Assembly (NCBI GenBank): GCA_023434825.1
Contig: JAEYSH010000215.1
Location: 1 to 20,911 of the forward strand
Direction: 5' to 3'
Origin: Methanobacteriota archaeon
GTDB lineage: Archaea; Methanobacteriota; Methanobacteria; Methanobacteriales; Methanobacteriaceae
Length of the DNA: 20,911 nt
The notes beneath the pieces were generated by a model. That model had not been told where the DNA came from. It searched no databases and saw nothing but the letters and a program-made list of their open reading frames with translations. The position numbers and the translations under genes are program-made. Shown here piece by piece: positions 7,725-16,165 of the stretch; positions within the stretch are counted from its first letter, which is position 1, and each line of letters opens with the position of its first letter.

Positions 7725-8853
7725 AATACTTTTTATACATAATACTGCAATGGAGTATAGAAAGCCATTTTTTAAAAAATTAAGTAAAATTTACGATATT
7801 AATTTTGTTTTCACTCATACTCATGCCTCTAAAGATATATATTCCTTGGAAATATCCAATGAAATTGATGGAATGGACGGAGTAAATTATAAAATCTTGA
7901 AAAATTACTTGGGTATAGCATGGGGTGTCTTAAAAGAATCAATGGCAGATTATCAAGTTATTATAGGTGGAAATTGGGATAATGTTCCTGAATTAGTTGA
8001 AACTTTAATATTTTTTACAATTTCTAAAATTAGAAGGAAAAAATATGTTCTCTGGTCTGAAGAATGGGGATGGGAAGCCATATCTTTTAAAAAGAAGTTA
8101 ATTATGCCCATAATTAAATTATTAGTCAAAAAATCAGATGCAATTATTGTTCCGGGAACTAAACATAAAGAATACTTCGTTTCTTTAGGTGCTATCTCTC
8201 AAAAAGTTTTTATAATGCCAAATGCCAGTAATATATCTTATAATGAAAAAAATGATGATATATCCAGAATAAAAGAAGAAAATGGGCTAATAAATAAAAA
8301 AATCATTCTATATGTCGGTCGGTTGATTAAAAGAAAAGGAATTGAATATTTAATTCAAGCATTTTGCAGTTTAAAAAATGACATGAATGATACAGTTTTA
8401 ATGATTATTGGAGAGGGCGAGTGTAAAAAGCAATTAGAGGTCCTCACTAAAGAACTAAATATAAAAAATGAAGTCTATTTTTTAGGAAACATTCAAAATG
8501 AAAAGTTGCCATCTTATTATTCATTGGCTGATATATGTGTTATTCCATCCATAACATTGGATATAGGAGATCCATGGGTTTTTGTATTGAATGAGGCAAT
8601 GTATTTTGGAAAGCCCGTTATTGCAACAGATGCTGTAGGGGCGGCATATGATATGATAATAAATGGCAAAAATGGATTTATAGTACATGAAAAAGATTCT
8701 GAATCATTATATAAATCAATGAGGGATATATTATCTAACCATGAATTAAAAATGAAAATGGGAAATAAATCTAAAGAAATCATTAACGAAAATTTCAGGT
8801 ATAAAAACATGGTGGATGGGTTTAAAAAGACTATAAATTATTTAATAAGTTAG
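7717..8853 (+). CDS. GT4 family glycosyltransferase (TTG start)
   Basis: This 378-residue GT-B glycosyltransferase probably extends the lipid-linked glycan in the cytoplasm. The C-terminal half is clearly GT4: VGRLIKRKGIEYLI, IIGEGE, the region DPWVFVLNEAM (D285 to E293), then GKPVIATDAVG and NGKNGFIV. The first acidic residue of the usual EX7E motif is Asp, giving DX7E. The N-terminal half contains LWSEEWGWE (about residues 109-117), seen in a subset of archaeal and bacterial relatives. A TTG start at 7717 is chosen because GGAGGT lies 5 nt upstream. It overlaps the DUF2206 gene by 8 nt, so the two are translationally coupled. The next gene follows after 40 nt without a T-run, so all three likely share a transcript. 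Substrates are unknown. Confidence 0.88.
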   Translation: MVKILFIHNTAMEYRKPFFKKLSKIYDINFVFTHTHASKDIYSLEISNEIDGMDGVNYKILKNYLGIAWGVLKESMADYQVIIGGNWDNVPELVETLIFFTISKIRRKKYVLWSEEWGWEAISFKKKLIMPIIKLLVKKSDAIIVPGTKHKEYFVSLGAISQKVFIMPNASNISYNEKNDDISRIKEENGLINKKIILYVGRLIKRKGIEYLIQAFCSLKNDMNDTVLMIIGEGECKKQLEVLTKELNIKNEVYFLGNIQNEKLPSYYSLADICVIPSITLDIGDPWVFVLNEAMYFGKPVIATDAVGAAYDMIINGKNGFIVHEKDSESLYKSMRDILSNHELKMKMGNKSKEIINENFRYKNMVDGFKKTINYLIS

Positions 8854-8893
8854 TTCAATTTAGTTAAAACAAAAATAAGGTTAAGGTGAATAA

Positions 8894-10030
8894 ATGTCCA
8901 ATCTAATACTCTCTAAAAGTTCATTTCCCCCAATTTGTGGTGATGGGGCAAGGATTTATCATATTGCAAATAGATTTTCAGATAAAACACTTATAATTGC
9001 TTATAAAAGTCCATATGGAGATCCGATTATTGAGGAAGATAAAAATAGTAACGTTTCTTTAAAGAAGATTGAATTAAAACTTGCTGATGCATTTAAGAAA
9101 AATAAGGTACTTAAGTCATATTTAGACAAAAATGATGCAGTAGTTATATATGCAATGCAGCCTGATCTCTTATTTGCTTTAAATACTGTAAATAAGGCAA
9201 AAAAAGAAGGTTTAAAGTTAGTAATTGATGTTGAAGATATGCCAACTTATGCTCATAATGCTCCTTATAAATTTTTCAATTTTTATATTAAAAAAAGGTA
9301 TAAGGACCTTCTTAAAAGCGCTGATAAAATTATATGTATCTCTGAGTATTTAAAAAATGAATTAATTTCTGATTTTGGTATTAGAGGAGATAAAATTGAA
9401 GTTATCCATAATGGGGTGGATATGTCCTTTTTTAGCAGGGATGAAGCAGCTAGAGTATCTTTAAGGAAACAATATGGTGTAGAAGATGATGAGATTGTTT
9501 TTATTTATTCTGGAGCTATTGTTGGCTGGTCAGGTGCGGTATCATGCTTAGATTCATTTAAAAAAGCGGTTGAGGAAAATCCAAAAATTAAAGCATTTTT
9601 CATTGGAAATGGAGATATTGAAGAACTTGAAGGAAGAATTAATGAATTAGAATTAGAAAATAACGCTAAATATTTGGGTTATTTCCCCTTTGAAAAAATG
9701 CCTGAACTTCTATCCAGTGGAGACGTAGGTCTGCTTCCTTTTAAAAAAGATCCCCTTACTGAGGCGGCTTCCCCCATTAAAATTTTTGAATACATGAGCG
9801 TGGGCATGCCTGTAATTTCAACAGATATGATGGGCACTAAAGAAGTAATAAAGGACAATTACAACGGAATTCTGGTTAAAAATGATGCAGAATTTGTATC
9901 TGCACTAATTAAAATAGCAGAAGACAAAGATTTCTATAAAAAATTGAAAGAAAATAGTTTTGAAACAGTTAAAATGTATGATTGGGATTTTCTAACCAAA
10001 AGGTTTGAGGATTTAGTAAATAATTCTTAA
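8894..10030 (+). CDS. GT4 family glycosyltransferase
   Basis: This 378-residue GT-B protein is the last gene of the DUF2206-led run. The N-terminal domain starts LILSKSSFPPICGDGARIYHIA, a variant of the GT4 acceptor loop. The C-terminal domain has IHNGVD, YSGAIVGWSG, FIGNGD and SPIKIFEYMSVGMPVIST with E299, the pattern of the WbuB-like GT4 subgroup in which the first acidic residue of EX7E is shifted. A strong AAGGTGA (8883-8889) lies 4 nt before the ATG. The stop is 13 nt from the stop of the convergent GT2, with a T7 run just beyond. WbuB-like enzymes often transfer an amino sugar, which would fit a perosamine or HexNAc donor, but specificity cannot be read from the sequence. Confidence 0.9.
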   Translation: MSNLILSKSSFPPICGDGARIYHIANRFSDKTLIIAYKSPYGDPIIEEDKNSNVSLKKIELKLADAFKKNKVLKSYLDKNDAVVIYAMQPDLLFALNTVNKAKKEGLKLVIDVEDMPTYAHNAPYKFFNFYIKKRYKDLLKSADKIICISEYLKNELISDFGIRGDKIEVIHNGVDMSFFSRDEAARVSLRKQYGVEDDEIVFIYSGAIVGWSGAVSCLDSFKKAVEENPKIKAFFIGNGDIEELEGRINELELENNAKYLGYFPFEKMPELLSSGDVGLLPFKKDPLTEAASPIKIFEYMSVGMPVISTDMMGTKEVIKDNYNGILVKNDAEFVSALIKIAEDKDFYKKLKENSFETVKMYDWDFLTKRFEDLVNNS

Positions 10031-10043
10031 ATTAAGCCGTAAT

Positions 10044-11138
10044 TTAATTTTTTTGGAGATTACGAATTTTTAAAGATTCTTTTTCCATAAATTTTAATAT
10101 TTCACTATCCTTAACCTTTCTTTTCGATTGTATTTCTTTTCTTTTATTATTAGTATTATTTAAATGCTTAATATTCCAAATAAATGCTTTAATAAAGCTT
10201 TTTAAATTACTGGAGTCTCTATTTACAAACATTCCGCCAAATGATAAAACAAATTCAAAAGCTAATTTTAGGGGTAAATAGAATATTAAATTCTTCATAG
10301 AATAATATTTAATTAATATACGAATTGAATTTTTAAATAGTAAAAAACTTACCAGATCTGATGGTTTTTTCTTAAAGGATTTATGCTGTTTATGGTAGCA
10401 GAGGGAATCTGGACAATAAGCTACTTCATAACCTAATATTCTGGCATACCAGCTTACATCCACGTCATCATGAACTGCAAAGATAAGGGAATCTAAAAAT
10501 TCATCTGGATCGGCTTTATTTATAAATTCTACTGATATAAACATACACGTACCTAAAACGTAAAAAAATCCTTCCTTTAGATTTTTATCGTATTTTCCAA
10601 TATCCTTTTCATCTGACCCTCTGCTTATTCCAAAGCCGTATTTGTCTAAAATACCCCCAGTTGAGTCTATAATATTGTGATCTTCATACTTTAGTAATTT
10701 AGACTGGCATAAAGCAATTTTTTTATCATTTTTACAATTTAAAACCAGTTTGTCTAAAAAATACTTATCTACAGCAGTGTCATTGTTTAAAAGCAATACA
10801 TAATAAGGTTTTAAATATTTTAAAGCAAATCTAATCCCTACATTATTCCCTTCAGCAAATCCATAATTTTCATGATTTTTAATAAATATAACATTTGAGG
10901 ATTTGTAGTTATCTTCATCATTTACTACTTCATTTTCTTTATATTCAAAGTAATTTAGAGTTTTTGACTCTGCATTACAGTAATGCCTGATTTTTTCTAC
11001 TGAATCGTCATGAGAACCATTATCAACTATAATCACATCGTAATTTGGGTAATTAATTTGTTTTAATGATTTCATACATTCTATTGTATCTTCCCATCCA
11101 TTCCAGTTAAGAATAATTATTGTAACTTTAAAATTCAT
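10044..11138 (-). CDS. GT2 family glycosyltransferase, rhamnosyltransferase-like
   Basis: This 364-residue inverting GT-A enzyme should add a sugar on the cytoplasmic side of the membrane. Motifs are TIIILNWNGWEDT (6-18), VDNGSHDDS with D39, ENYGFAEGNNVGI (90-102), the metal-binding LLNND (N119, D120), and HDDVDVSWYARILGY (223-237), which corresponds to the EDVDxxxR region of WbbL and RfbN-type rhamnosyltransferases. After about 260 the sequence becomes basic with some hydrophobic stretches, suggesting peripheral membrane attachment, and it ends in a Lys-rich tail. An AGGGAT site lies just before the ATG. It is the last gene of the minus-strand flippase operon, 37 nt after the GT4. The rhamnose-like sugar is only a family hint; GDP-perosamine is another candidate donor. 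Confidence 0.9.
   Translation of the reverse strand: MNFKVTIIILNWNGWEDTIECMKSLKQINYPNYDVIIVDNGSHDDSVEKIRHYCNAESKTLNYFEYKENEVVNDEDNYKSSNVIFIKNHENYGFAEGNNVGIRFALKYLKPYYVLLLNNDTAVDKYFLDKLVLNCKNDKKIALCQSKLLKYEDHNIIDSTGGILDKYGFGISRGSDEKDIGKYDKNLKEGFFYVLGTCMFISVEFINKADPDEFLDSLIFAVHDDVDVSWYARILGYEVAYCPDSLCYHKQHKSFKKKPSDLVSFLLFKNSIRILIKYYSMKNLIFYLPLKLAFEFVLSFGGMFVNRDSSNLKSFIKAFIWNIKHLNNTNNKRKEIQSKRKVKDSEILKFMEKESLKIRNLQKN
10048..10054 (+). terminator. oligo-T terminator of the 5595-10030 operon
   Basis: A T7 run lies 18 nt after the plus-strand stop and inside the last codons of the convergent GT2 gene. It is flanked by a 6-bp inverted repeat (CGTAAT 10038-10043, ATTACG 10059-10064). The overlap means the two transcripts would share complementary 3' ends. 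Confidence 0.35.
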
Positions 11139-11175
11139 TTTTATCCCTGTAATTAATAAATATCAAAAATCTTTA

Positions 11176-12369
11176 TTATTCTTTAAATAATCTTTCCCAT
11201 TGGTCTATTATTTTATTTTTATCAAATTGTTCTGCCCTTTTCAATCCATTGGAATATCTATTTTTTAAATCTGGTCTTTCAATGATTTTAAGCATTATTT
11301 TATAAAGTATTTCCTCATTGATATCTAATTCTTTTTCTTCTAATGAATTTAAGTTTAATTCTTTATTAAATGGCTTAGTCAAAACTCCATACTCTCCAAA
11401 ATAAGGATATTTAATTTCTTCGTTAATATCAAGTTCAGGACACAAACATTCCCTTGGGCCAGTTTTACAATCAGTCGATATTATTGGCAAATCCATGGAT
11501 AGGGCTTCTATTAATGTAAGGGGGAATCCTTCCAGTAATGAGCTTAAAACAAAACAATCACTGTTTTTAAGAAATGGAAATATATTATCGTGATTACCTA
11601 AAAAAAGCACATCATTTTCTAAGCCTAATTCATCAACCAGTTTATATAAATCATCTTTTAAATCACCATCTCCAAGAATACATAATTTAACTTTATCTAC
11701 TTTTTTTTGAACTTTTTTAAAACTCCTTATTAAAAACCATTGTCCTTTTTGAAAATCTAAACGACCTATATTTATAAAAACTAAATTTTCATCAAATATT
11801 GGCTTGTATTTTTCAGCGAGTTTCACATCCCCTTTATTTAAATTTAAATTTATATCCATTAAATTATATATCGTAAGTACATTTTTTAAGCCATATTTAT
11901 TATTTAGAGTACTTTCAATGGCTTTTGATACACAAATCACTTTATCTGATTTAGAATAGAGAAATTTAATTTTATTGTAATTTATTCTGTTATTTAAATG
12001 AACTTCGGGATCTAAATGATGAGTACTAAATATTCTACTTTTATTTTTATAGAAGTATTTACTTAAAATAGCTCTAAAATTTGCTTCCTCACCAACTGAA
12101 ATTACCACATCGATTTTATTATCTTTACATATTTTTCTAATTTCATGGGGTTTTAAAAAGAAATTTACTGCCTTGTAAATGATATTTCGAGATCTCTTTT
12201 CGTTAAAACTAAAATATTCACCTTTAAAATCATATTTAGGATTATCATCAAAAGTGGTTAGATAATAAATTTGATGATCACGTTTTGCTAATTCATTTCC
12301 AAGTGATGCTGCGAACTTCTCAGCTCCACCACCTAAAGCCAGAGAATCTACAATAATTAGGATATTCAT
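11176..12369 (-). CDS. GT4 family glycosyltransferase
   Basis: This 397-residue GT-B enzyme carries the GT4 signatures LALGGGAEKFAASLG near the N-terminus, FINIGRLDFQKGQ, CILGDGDLKDDL, the complete EX7E motif EGFPLTLIEAL (E280, E288) and STDCKTGPRECL, a pattern seen in PglH and PglJ-like enzymes that add HexNAc to lipid-linked oligosaccharides. The region after about residue 310 has an acidic insertion rich in Glu and Leu. The start is the ATG at 12369. A GTG nine bases upstream is in frame, but it is part of the AAGTGAT ribosome-binding site. It follows the flippase by 17 nt and precedes the GT2 by 37 nt in one operon. The protein looks unusually rich in Lys, Asn and Ile. Confidence 0.9.
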   Translation of the reverse strand: MNILIIVDSLALGGGAEKFAASLGNELAKRDHQIYYLTTFDDNPKYDFKGEYFSFNEKRSRNIIYKAVNFFLKPHEIRKICKDNKIDVVISVGEEANFRAILSKYFYKNKSRIFSTHHLDPEVHLNNRINYNKIKFLYSKSDKVICVSKAIESTLNNKYGLKNVLTIYNLMDINLNLNKGDVKLAEKYKPIFDENLVFINIGRLDFQKGQWFLIRSFKKVQKKVDKVKLCILGDGDLKDDLYKLVDELGLENDVLFLGNHDNIFPFLKNSDCFVLSSLLEGFPLTLIEALSMDLPIISTDCKTGPRECLCPELDINEEIKYPYFGEYGVLTKPFNKELNLNSLEEKELDINEEILYKIMLKIIERPDLKNRYSNGLKRAEQFDKNKIIDQWERLFKE

Positions 12370-12373
12370 TTTT

Positions 12374-12380
12374 ATCACTT
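12374..12380 (-). promoter_or_regulatory. Shine-Dalgarno site deciding the GT4 start
   Basis: On the minus strand AAGTGAT ends 4 nt before the ATG at 12369 and can pair with the archaeal anti-Shine-Dalgarno sequence. The GTG inside it (12378-12376) is an in-frame decoy start. Confidence 0.65.
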
Positions 12381-12386
12381 CTTTTC

Positions 12387-13817
12387 TTATTTGCCCGTAA
12401 TTTTTCTTAATAGTAAAATATCCTGTTTATCTACAGCTCGGGTTACAAATATTGCTACAAAATATACTATTGCGGCAATCAATATAAGTATAAATATATT
12501 TATATCTTTTAAATATATTATTAGAGCTACCATAATGCCGTTTGAGATTAAAATAGCAGGAAGATCTCTAATAGCAGATCTTAAATCAAAATAATTTGTT
12601 TTTAATATTACATAACTTAAGATGAAAAATAATCCAAGTTCAGTAACAACTGTAGCAAAACTTGAACCAATTAAGCTAAATTTAGGTATTAATGCAAGAT
12701 TAAGCACTATGTTAAAAACAGCTGCTATACAAGTTACTTTTGTTATCAAGACCTGTCTATTTATTGAATTTAGTAAATTACCTGAAAGACCATTTATAAA
12801 TAAGAAAGGAACTGTCCATATAAGTATCTGAAGAGCGGGAATTGCAGGTGCAAAACCATTTCCATAAATAAGTAAAATAACTTTATCTGCCACTAATGTT
12901 GTTCCTACAGCTATGGGGAGACTAATTATTAGTAAATATTTAAAAGATCTTTCATATGAAAACTTAAGGAATTCTTCTGAAGTTTTATAAAGTTTTGACA
13001 TTACCGGAAACATTGCTGAAACGTATACGGTGTATAAAGATAGAAAAACGAACATTAATCTGTAAGCAGCATTATACCACCCAACTATTTCGTTTCCAAC
13101 CATTACTGATAACATTACCGAATCTATCCAGTAAAAAATTGACCCAAATATATTTGTTATACCAAAAGGCAGCGCTTCTTTTAATTTTGGTTTCCATGAA
13201 ATTAGATTAATATTAATTTGAGGTGTTGAGAATTTCCAGACATATACAACGACTGTATAAACAAGAACCAGTAAATTTGCAGCCATGTAAATAGCAGCAA
13301 AAAAGAAAATATCTAATTTATAATACATGCCCAGTAAAACACCAGCAAACAGAAATATGGAGTTTAAAATATTTCCTATGGACATATATTCCATTTTTTG
13401 CTCCGCCTGAAATACAGAGTTAAAAATACTTGTAAATGCTCCAAATATTACATATAATGTAAGAATGTAAATTACATATGCTACTTCTGAGTTGTAACCG
13501 ATTATATTAACTGTTAAAATTGTAATAGCTATTGTAAATATGGATAAAAAAACTTTAATTATGGCTGTATTGGTGATATAATTATCTTTCAAGGTTAAAT
13601 CTCTTGCAATATCTCTAATTATCAGTGTATTTAATCCTAAATCAGTGAAAATTGCAAAAATTCCAGTTAAAGCAAGTGCTAATGATATAATACCAAAGCC
13701 TTCGGCCCCTAAATATCGGGCAATGTATATATTAATGAAAAATCCAAGTACATAACTTATGATAGTAGCTATAAATAATACCGTTGTATTTTTTGCTATT
13801 GTTCGTGCTGTCGTCAT
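12387..13817 (-). CDS. Wzx-type polysaccharide flippase (MATE/MOP superfamily)
   Basis: This 476-residue membrane protein is of the oligosaccharide flippase kind, which moves lipid-linked glycan units from the cytoplasmic to the outer face of the membrane. The family opening ARTIAKNTTVLFIATIIS is followed by YIARYLGAEGFGIISLA (about 31-47), DLGLNTLIIRDIARD, and a typical central region near PKLKEALPFGITNIFGSIFYWIDSVML. About 12 to 14 hydrophobic segments are visible, with a basic C-terminus. The start is the ATG at 13817, preceded by AAGGAG 9 nt upstream. An in-frame upstream ATG at 13871 would add 18 residues encoded through this ribosome-binding site and is rejected. It leads the minus-strand operon with a GT4 and a GT2. 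Its exact glycan is unknown. Confidence 0.93.
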   Translation of the reverse strand: MTTARTIAKNTTVLFIATIISYVLGFFINIYIARYLGAEGFGIISLALALTGIFAIFTDLGLNTLIIRDIARDLTLKDNYITNTAIIKVFLSIFTIAITILTVNIIGYNSEVAYVIYILTLYVIFGAFTSIFNSVFQAEQKMEYMSIGNILNSIFLFAGVLLGMYYKLDIFFFAAIYMAANLLVLVYTVVVYVWKFSTPQININLISWKPKLKEALPFGITNIFGSIFYWIDSVMLSVMVGNEIVGWYNAAYRLMFVFLSLYTVYVSAMFPVMSKLYKTSEEFLKFSYERSFKYLLIISLPIAVGTTLVADKVILLIYGNGFAPAIPALQILIWTVPFLFINGLSGNLLNSINRQVLITKVTCIAAVFNIVLNLALIPKFSLIGSSFATVVTELGLFFILSYVILKTNYFDLRSAIRDLPAILISNGIMVALIIYLKDINIFILILIAAIVYFVAIFVTRAVDKQDILLLRKITGK

Positions 13818-13934
13818 TAATTTGAACTCCTTATTCAAAAATTTAATAAGATAAAAAATATTGATATACAAGTAATTGGACTATTATATGTAAATATTTT
13901 CCTTTAGTTATAATTATTAAAAGATAGTGAGATC
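13818..13934. promoter_or_regulatory. divergent promoter region, flippase and perosamine operons
   Basis: These 117 bases separate two divergent operons and must contain both promoters. On the plus strand TTATATGTAA (13884-13893) is a plausible TATA box with a start near 13915. On the minus strand TTGTATATC near 13862-13870 could serve the flippase. The two boxes are close enough for shared regulation. No clear operator repeat was recognised. Confidence 0.4.
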
Positions 13935-15029
13935 ATGATACCAATAGCAGAGCCTTCTTTAGACAATGAAGAACTTAAAAACATTACAGATGCCGTTAAA
14001 AGCGGTTGGATTTCATCAATAGGACATTATATTAGAGAATTTGAAAAAAAATTTGCAGAATATTCAACCAGAGATCATGGAATAACAACATCTAATGGTA
14101 CTGTAGCATTACATTTAGCATTAGAAGCTTTAAATATAAAAAAAGGGGATGAAGTAATTGTACCTGACCTTACATTCATTGCAACAGCTAATGTTGTAAA
14201 ATATTGCAATGCTAAACCTGTTTTTGCAGATTCACATCCTGATTACTGGTGTATAGACCCAAATAAAATAGAAGAAAAAGTAACAGATAAAACAAAGGCA
14301 ATTATTCCAGTACATCTTTATGGGCATCCCTGTGATATGGGGTGGATTAATGATATTGCTGAAGATCATGACCTTTATATAATTGAAGATGCAGCTGAAG
14401 CTCACGGTGCTGAATATAAAGGAAAGAAAGTGGGTTCATTTGGAGATATCTCATGTTTTTCTTTTTATGGAAATAAAATAATAACCACCGGAGAAGGTGG
14501 TATATGCCTAACAGATGATGATGAACTGGCAGAAAGGATGAAAATATTAAGAGATCATGGAATGAATCCTAAAAAAAGATACTGGTATGATGTTATGGGA
14601 TTCAACTACAGAATGACAAATCTACAAGCAGCAATAGGTCTTGCACAGTTAGATAAATTAGATAAATTTGTGGATAAAAAAAGAGAAATAGCCAGTGCAT
14701 ATAAATCTGAATTAAATGAACTGAAAGATGATGGCCTAATTAAGCTGCATCCTGAGATGTCATGGGCAAAATGTGTTTATTGGATGTATTCTATTTTAAT
14801 TGAAGATAAATATGGAATTAGCAGGGATGAATTAATGGATAAATTGAGAAATAAAGGAATTGACACCAGACCTTTCTTTTATCTGATAAGTACCATGCCA
14901 AATTTTAACAATGAAAAAATGCCAGTTGCAGAAGAAATATCAAATAGAGGAATCAATTTACCTTCAAGTGTAACATTAAATCAAGAAGAGATATCAATGA
15001 TTGCTAAGGCAATAGGTGAAATTCAATGA
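13935..15029 (+). CDS. per: DegT/DnrJ/EryC1 aminotransferase, GDP-perosamine synthase-like
   Basis: This 364-residue PLP-dependent sugar aminotransferase most resembles GDP-perosamine synthase, which converts GDP-4-keto-6-deoxymannose and glutamate to GDP-perosamine. The N-terminus has SGWISSIGHYIREFEKKFAEY, matching the WISSxGxxIxxFExxFAxY pattern I recall for the Caulobacter and E. coli enzymes. Further matches are NGTVALHLAL, IPVHLYGHPCDM, EDAAEAHGAEYKGKKVGSFGD (D152), the PLP lysine K181 in GNKIITTGEGG, and FNYRMTNLQAAIGLAQL. gmd in the same locus makes the expected substrate. The last 4 nt overlap the next GT4, and AGGTGA for that gene lies within this one. Related DegT enzymes act on UDP- or dTDP-4-keto sugars, so the product is inferred from motifs and context. 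Confidence 0.85.
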   Translation: MIPIAEPSLDNEELKNITDAVKSGWISSIGHYIREFEKKFAEYSTRDHGITTSNGTVALHLALEALNIKKGDEVIVPDLTFIATANVVKYCNAKPVFADSHPDYWCIDPNKIEEKVTDKTKAIIPVHLYGHPCDMGWINDIAEDHDLYIIEDAAEAHGAEYKGKKVGSFGDISCFSFYGNKIITTGEGGICLTDDDELAERMKILRDHGMNPKKRYWYDVMGFNYRMTNLQAAIGLAQLDKLDKFVDKKREIASAYKSELNELKDDGLIKLHPEMSWAKCVYWMYSILIEDKYGISRDELMDKLRNKGIDTRPFFYLISTMPNFNNEKMPVAEEISNRGINLPSSVTLNQEEISMIAKAIGEIQ

Positions 15030-16165
15030 AAATAGCTTTTGTTAACCATTCATTCATTTTAGGAAGCGGTATAGACACTGTGATTTATGAACTTGCCCGT
15101 AACCTTGCTGACGAGCATGAAGTTACTTTATTTACTTTTTATAATGAATATGATACTGAAACTCTAAATTTTGAAGTTAAAGAAATAAGTATTCCATTTA
15201 AAGAAAATAGGGTTAGTAGATCTGTATTAAGTCCAATATATTTCCATAAAGTAGCTGAAATTAGGAAAGAACTTGCAAATTATGATGTTGTAAATACACA
15301 TCTCTATCCTGCTAATATAATCCCTTTAATTCCAACTAAAATGAAAAAACCATATCACATCATTACTGAATGGAGCGAGCCGGGTATAAATCCAAATTAC
15401 GAGCTTACACAGAAATTATACAAGAGACTTATAAAAAAAATGAATGATTATGCTGCAAATAAAGCAGATGCAGTATTAGCTCCATGTGATTTTGTTAAAA
15501 AGTGGATAAAAAAAGAGTATGATGTCGATGCGGAACTGATGTATCTGGACGGCGTTAATTTTGACATATTTGACATGAAAAAGTCTTATAAAACTTTAGA
15601 ATCTTTAAATAATAATTATCCTGTAATTCTTTACGTTGGCAGAATAGATCCTTATAAAAATATTCATATTTTAATTGAAAGTTTTGAAATATTGAAGAAA
15701 CAATTTAAAGATGCTAAATTAGTTATTGTGGGTAAAAAACATTTTTCTGATTATTCTCAAAGGATTGAAAATCTTGTAAAAGAGAAAAATCTTGAAAACG
15801 ATGTTATATTTACTGGAGTTGTTTCGTGGGATGATCTTCCAAGATATTTTGCTTCAAGTGATATTTATGCAACATGTACCTCTTGGGAGGGCTTTTTAAG
15901 AGCAGAAGCATTTGCAATGGGTAAGCCGATGGTTGCATTTGATGTTGGGGCTAATTCTGACACAATTAAAAACGGTCAAAATGGAATTCTTGTTTATAAA
16001 CAAATTCCTGAAGTTTTTGCTGAGGCTTTAATTAAATTGGCTGCTGACGATGATTTAAGAAAAAAGATGGGTGAAAATGGATATGAATGGGCCAAGAAGA
16101 ACCTAGATTTCAAAGCAATAGCTAAAAATTTTATTAACTTTGCAGAAAGTAGGTTATCTAAATGA
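15026..16165 (+). CDS. GT4 family glycosyltransferase with shortened EX7E motif
   Basis: This 379-residue GT-B protein probably transfers a sugar made by its operon partners. It opens MKIAFVNHSFILGSGIDTVIYELARNL and has VVNTHLYPANIIPL and TEWSEPG in the N-terminal domain. The C-terminal domain has LYVGRIDPYKNIHILI, IVGKKHF, FTGVVSWDDLP and NGQNGILV. At the usual EX7E position the sequence is EGFLRAEAFAMGKP, so the two glutamates (E288 and E294) are only five residues apart. Flanking motifs are intact, so this is a subfamily variant and not a frameshift. It overlaps the aminotransferase and the acetyltransferase by 4 nt each, so all three are translationally coupled and perosamine or N-acetylperosamine is a reasonable donor. 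The start is supported by AGGTGA 6 nt upstream. Confidence 0.9.
   Translation: MKIAFVNHSFILGSGIDTVIYELARNLADEHEVTLFTFYNEYDTETLNFEVKEISIPFKENRVSRSVLSPIYFHKVAEIRKELANYDVVNTHLYPANIIPLIPTKMKKPYHIITEWSEPGINPNYELTQKLYKRLIKKMNDYAANKADAVLAPCDFVKKWIKKEYDVDAELMYLDGVNFDIFDMKKSYKTLESLNNNYPVILYVGRIDPYKNIHILIESFEILKKQFKDAKLVIVGKKHFSDYSQRIENLVKEKNLENDVIFTGVVSWDDLPRYFASSDIYATCTSWEGFLRAEAFAMGKPMVAFDVGANSDTIKNGQNGILVYKQIPEVFAEALIKLAADDDLRKKMGENGYEWAKKNLDFKAIAKNFINFAESRLSK

Noticed and set aside
12391..13210. Three short plus-strand open frames opposite the flippase
   Set aside because: They lie wholly antisense to a clear membrane protein gene, have no ribosome-binding sites and show no family features.
13818..13871. 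Eighteen-residue N-terminal extension of the flippase
   Set aside because: The extension is read through the AAGGAG site used by the ATG at 13817, and the family starts at the latter.
13935..15029. Aminotransferase as a UDP-linked ArnB or PseC-type enzyme
   Set aside because: Not excluded, but the WISSxG and FNYRMTNLQAAIGLAQL stretches and the presence of gmd favour the GDP-perosamine synthase type.
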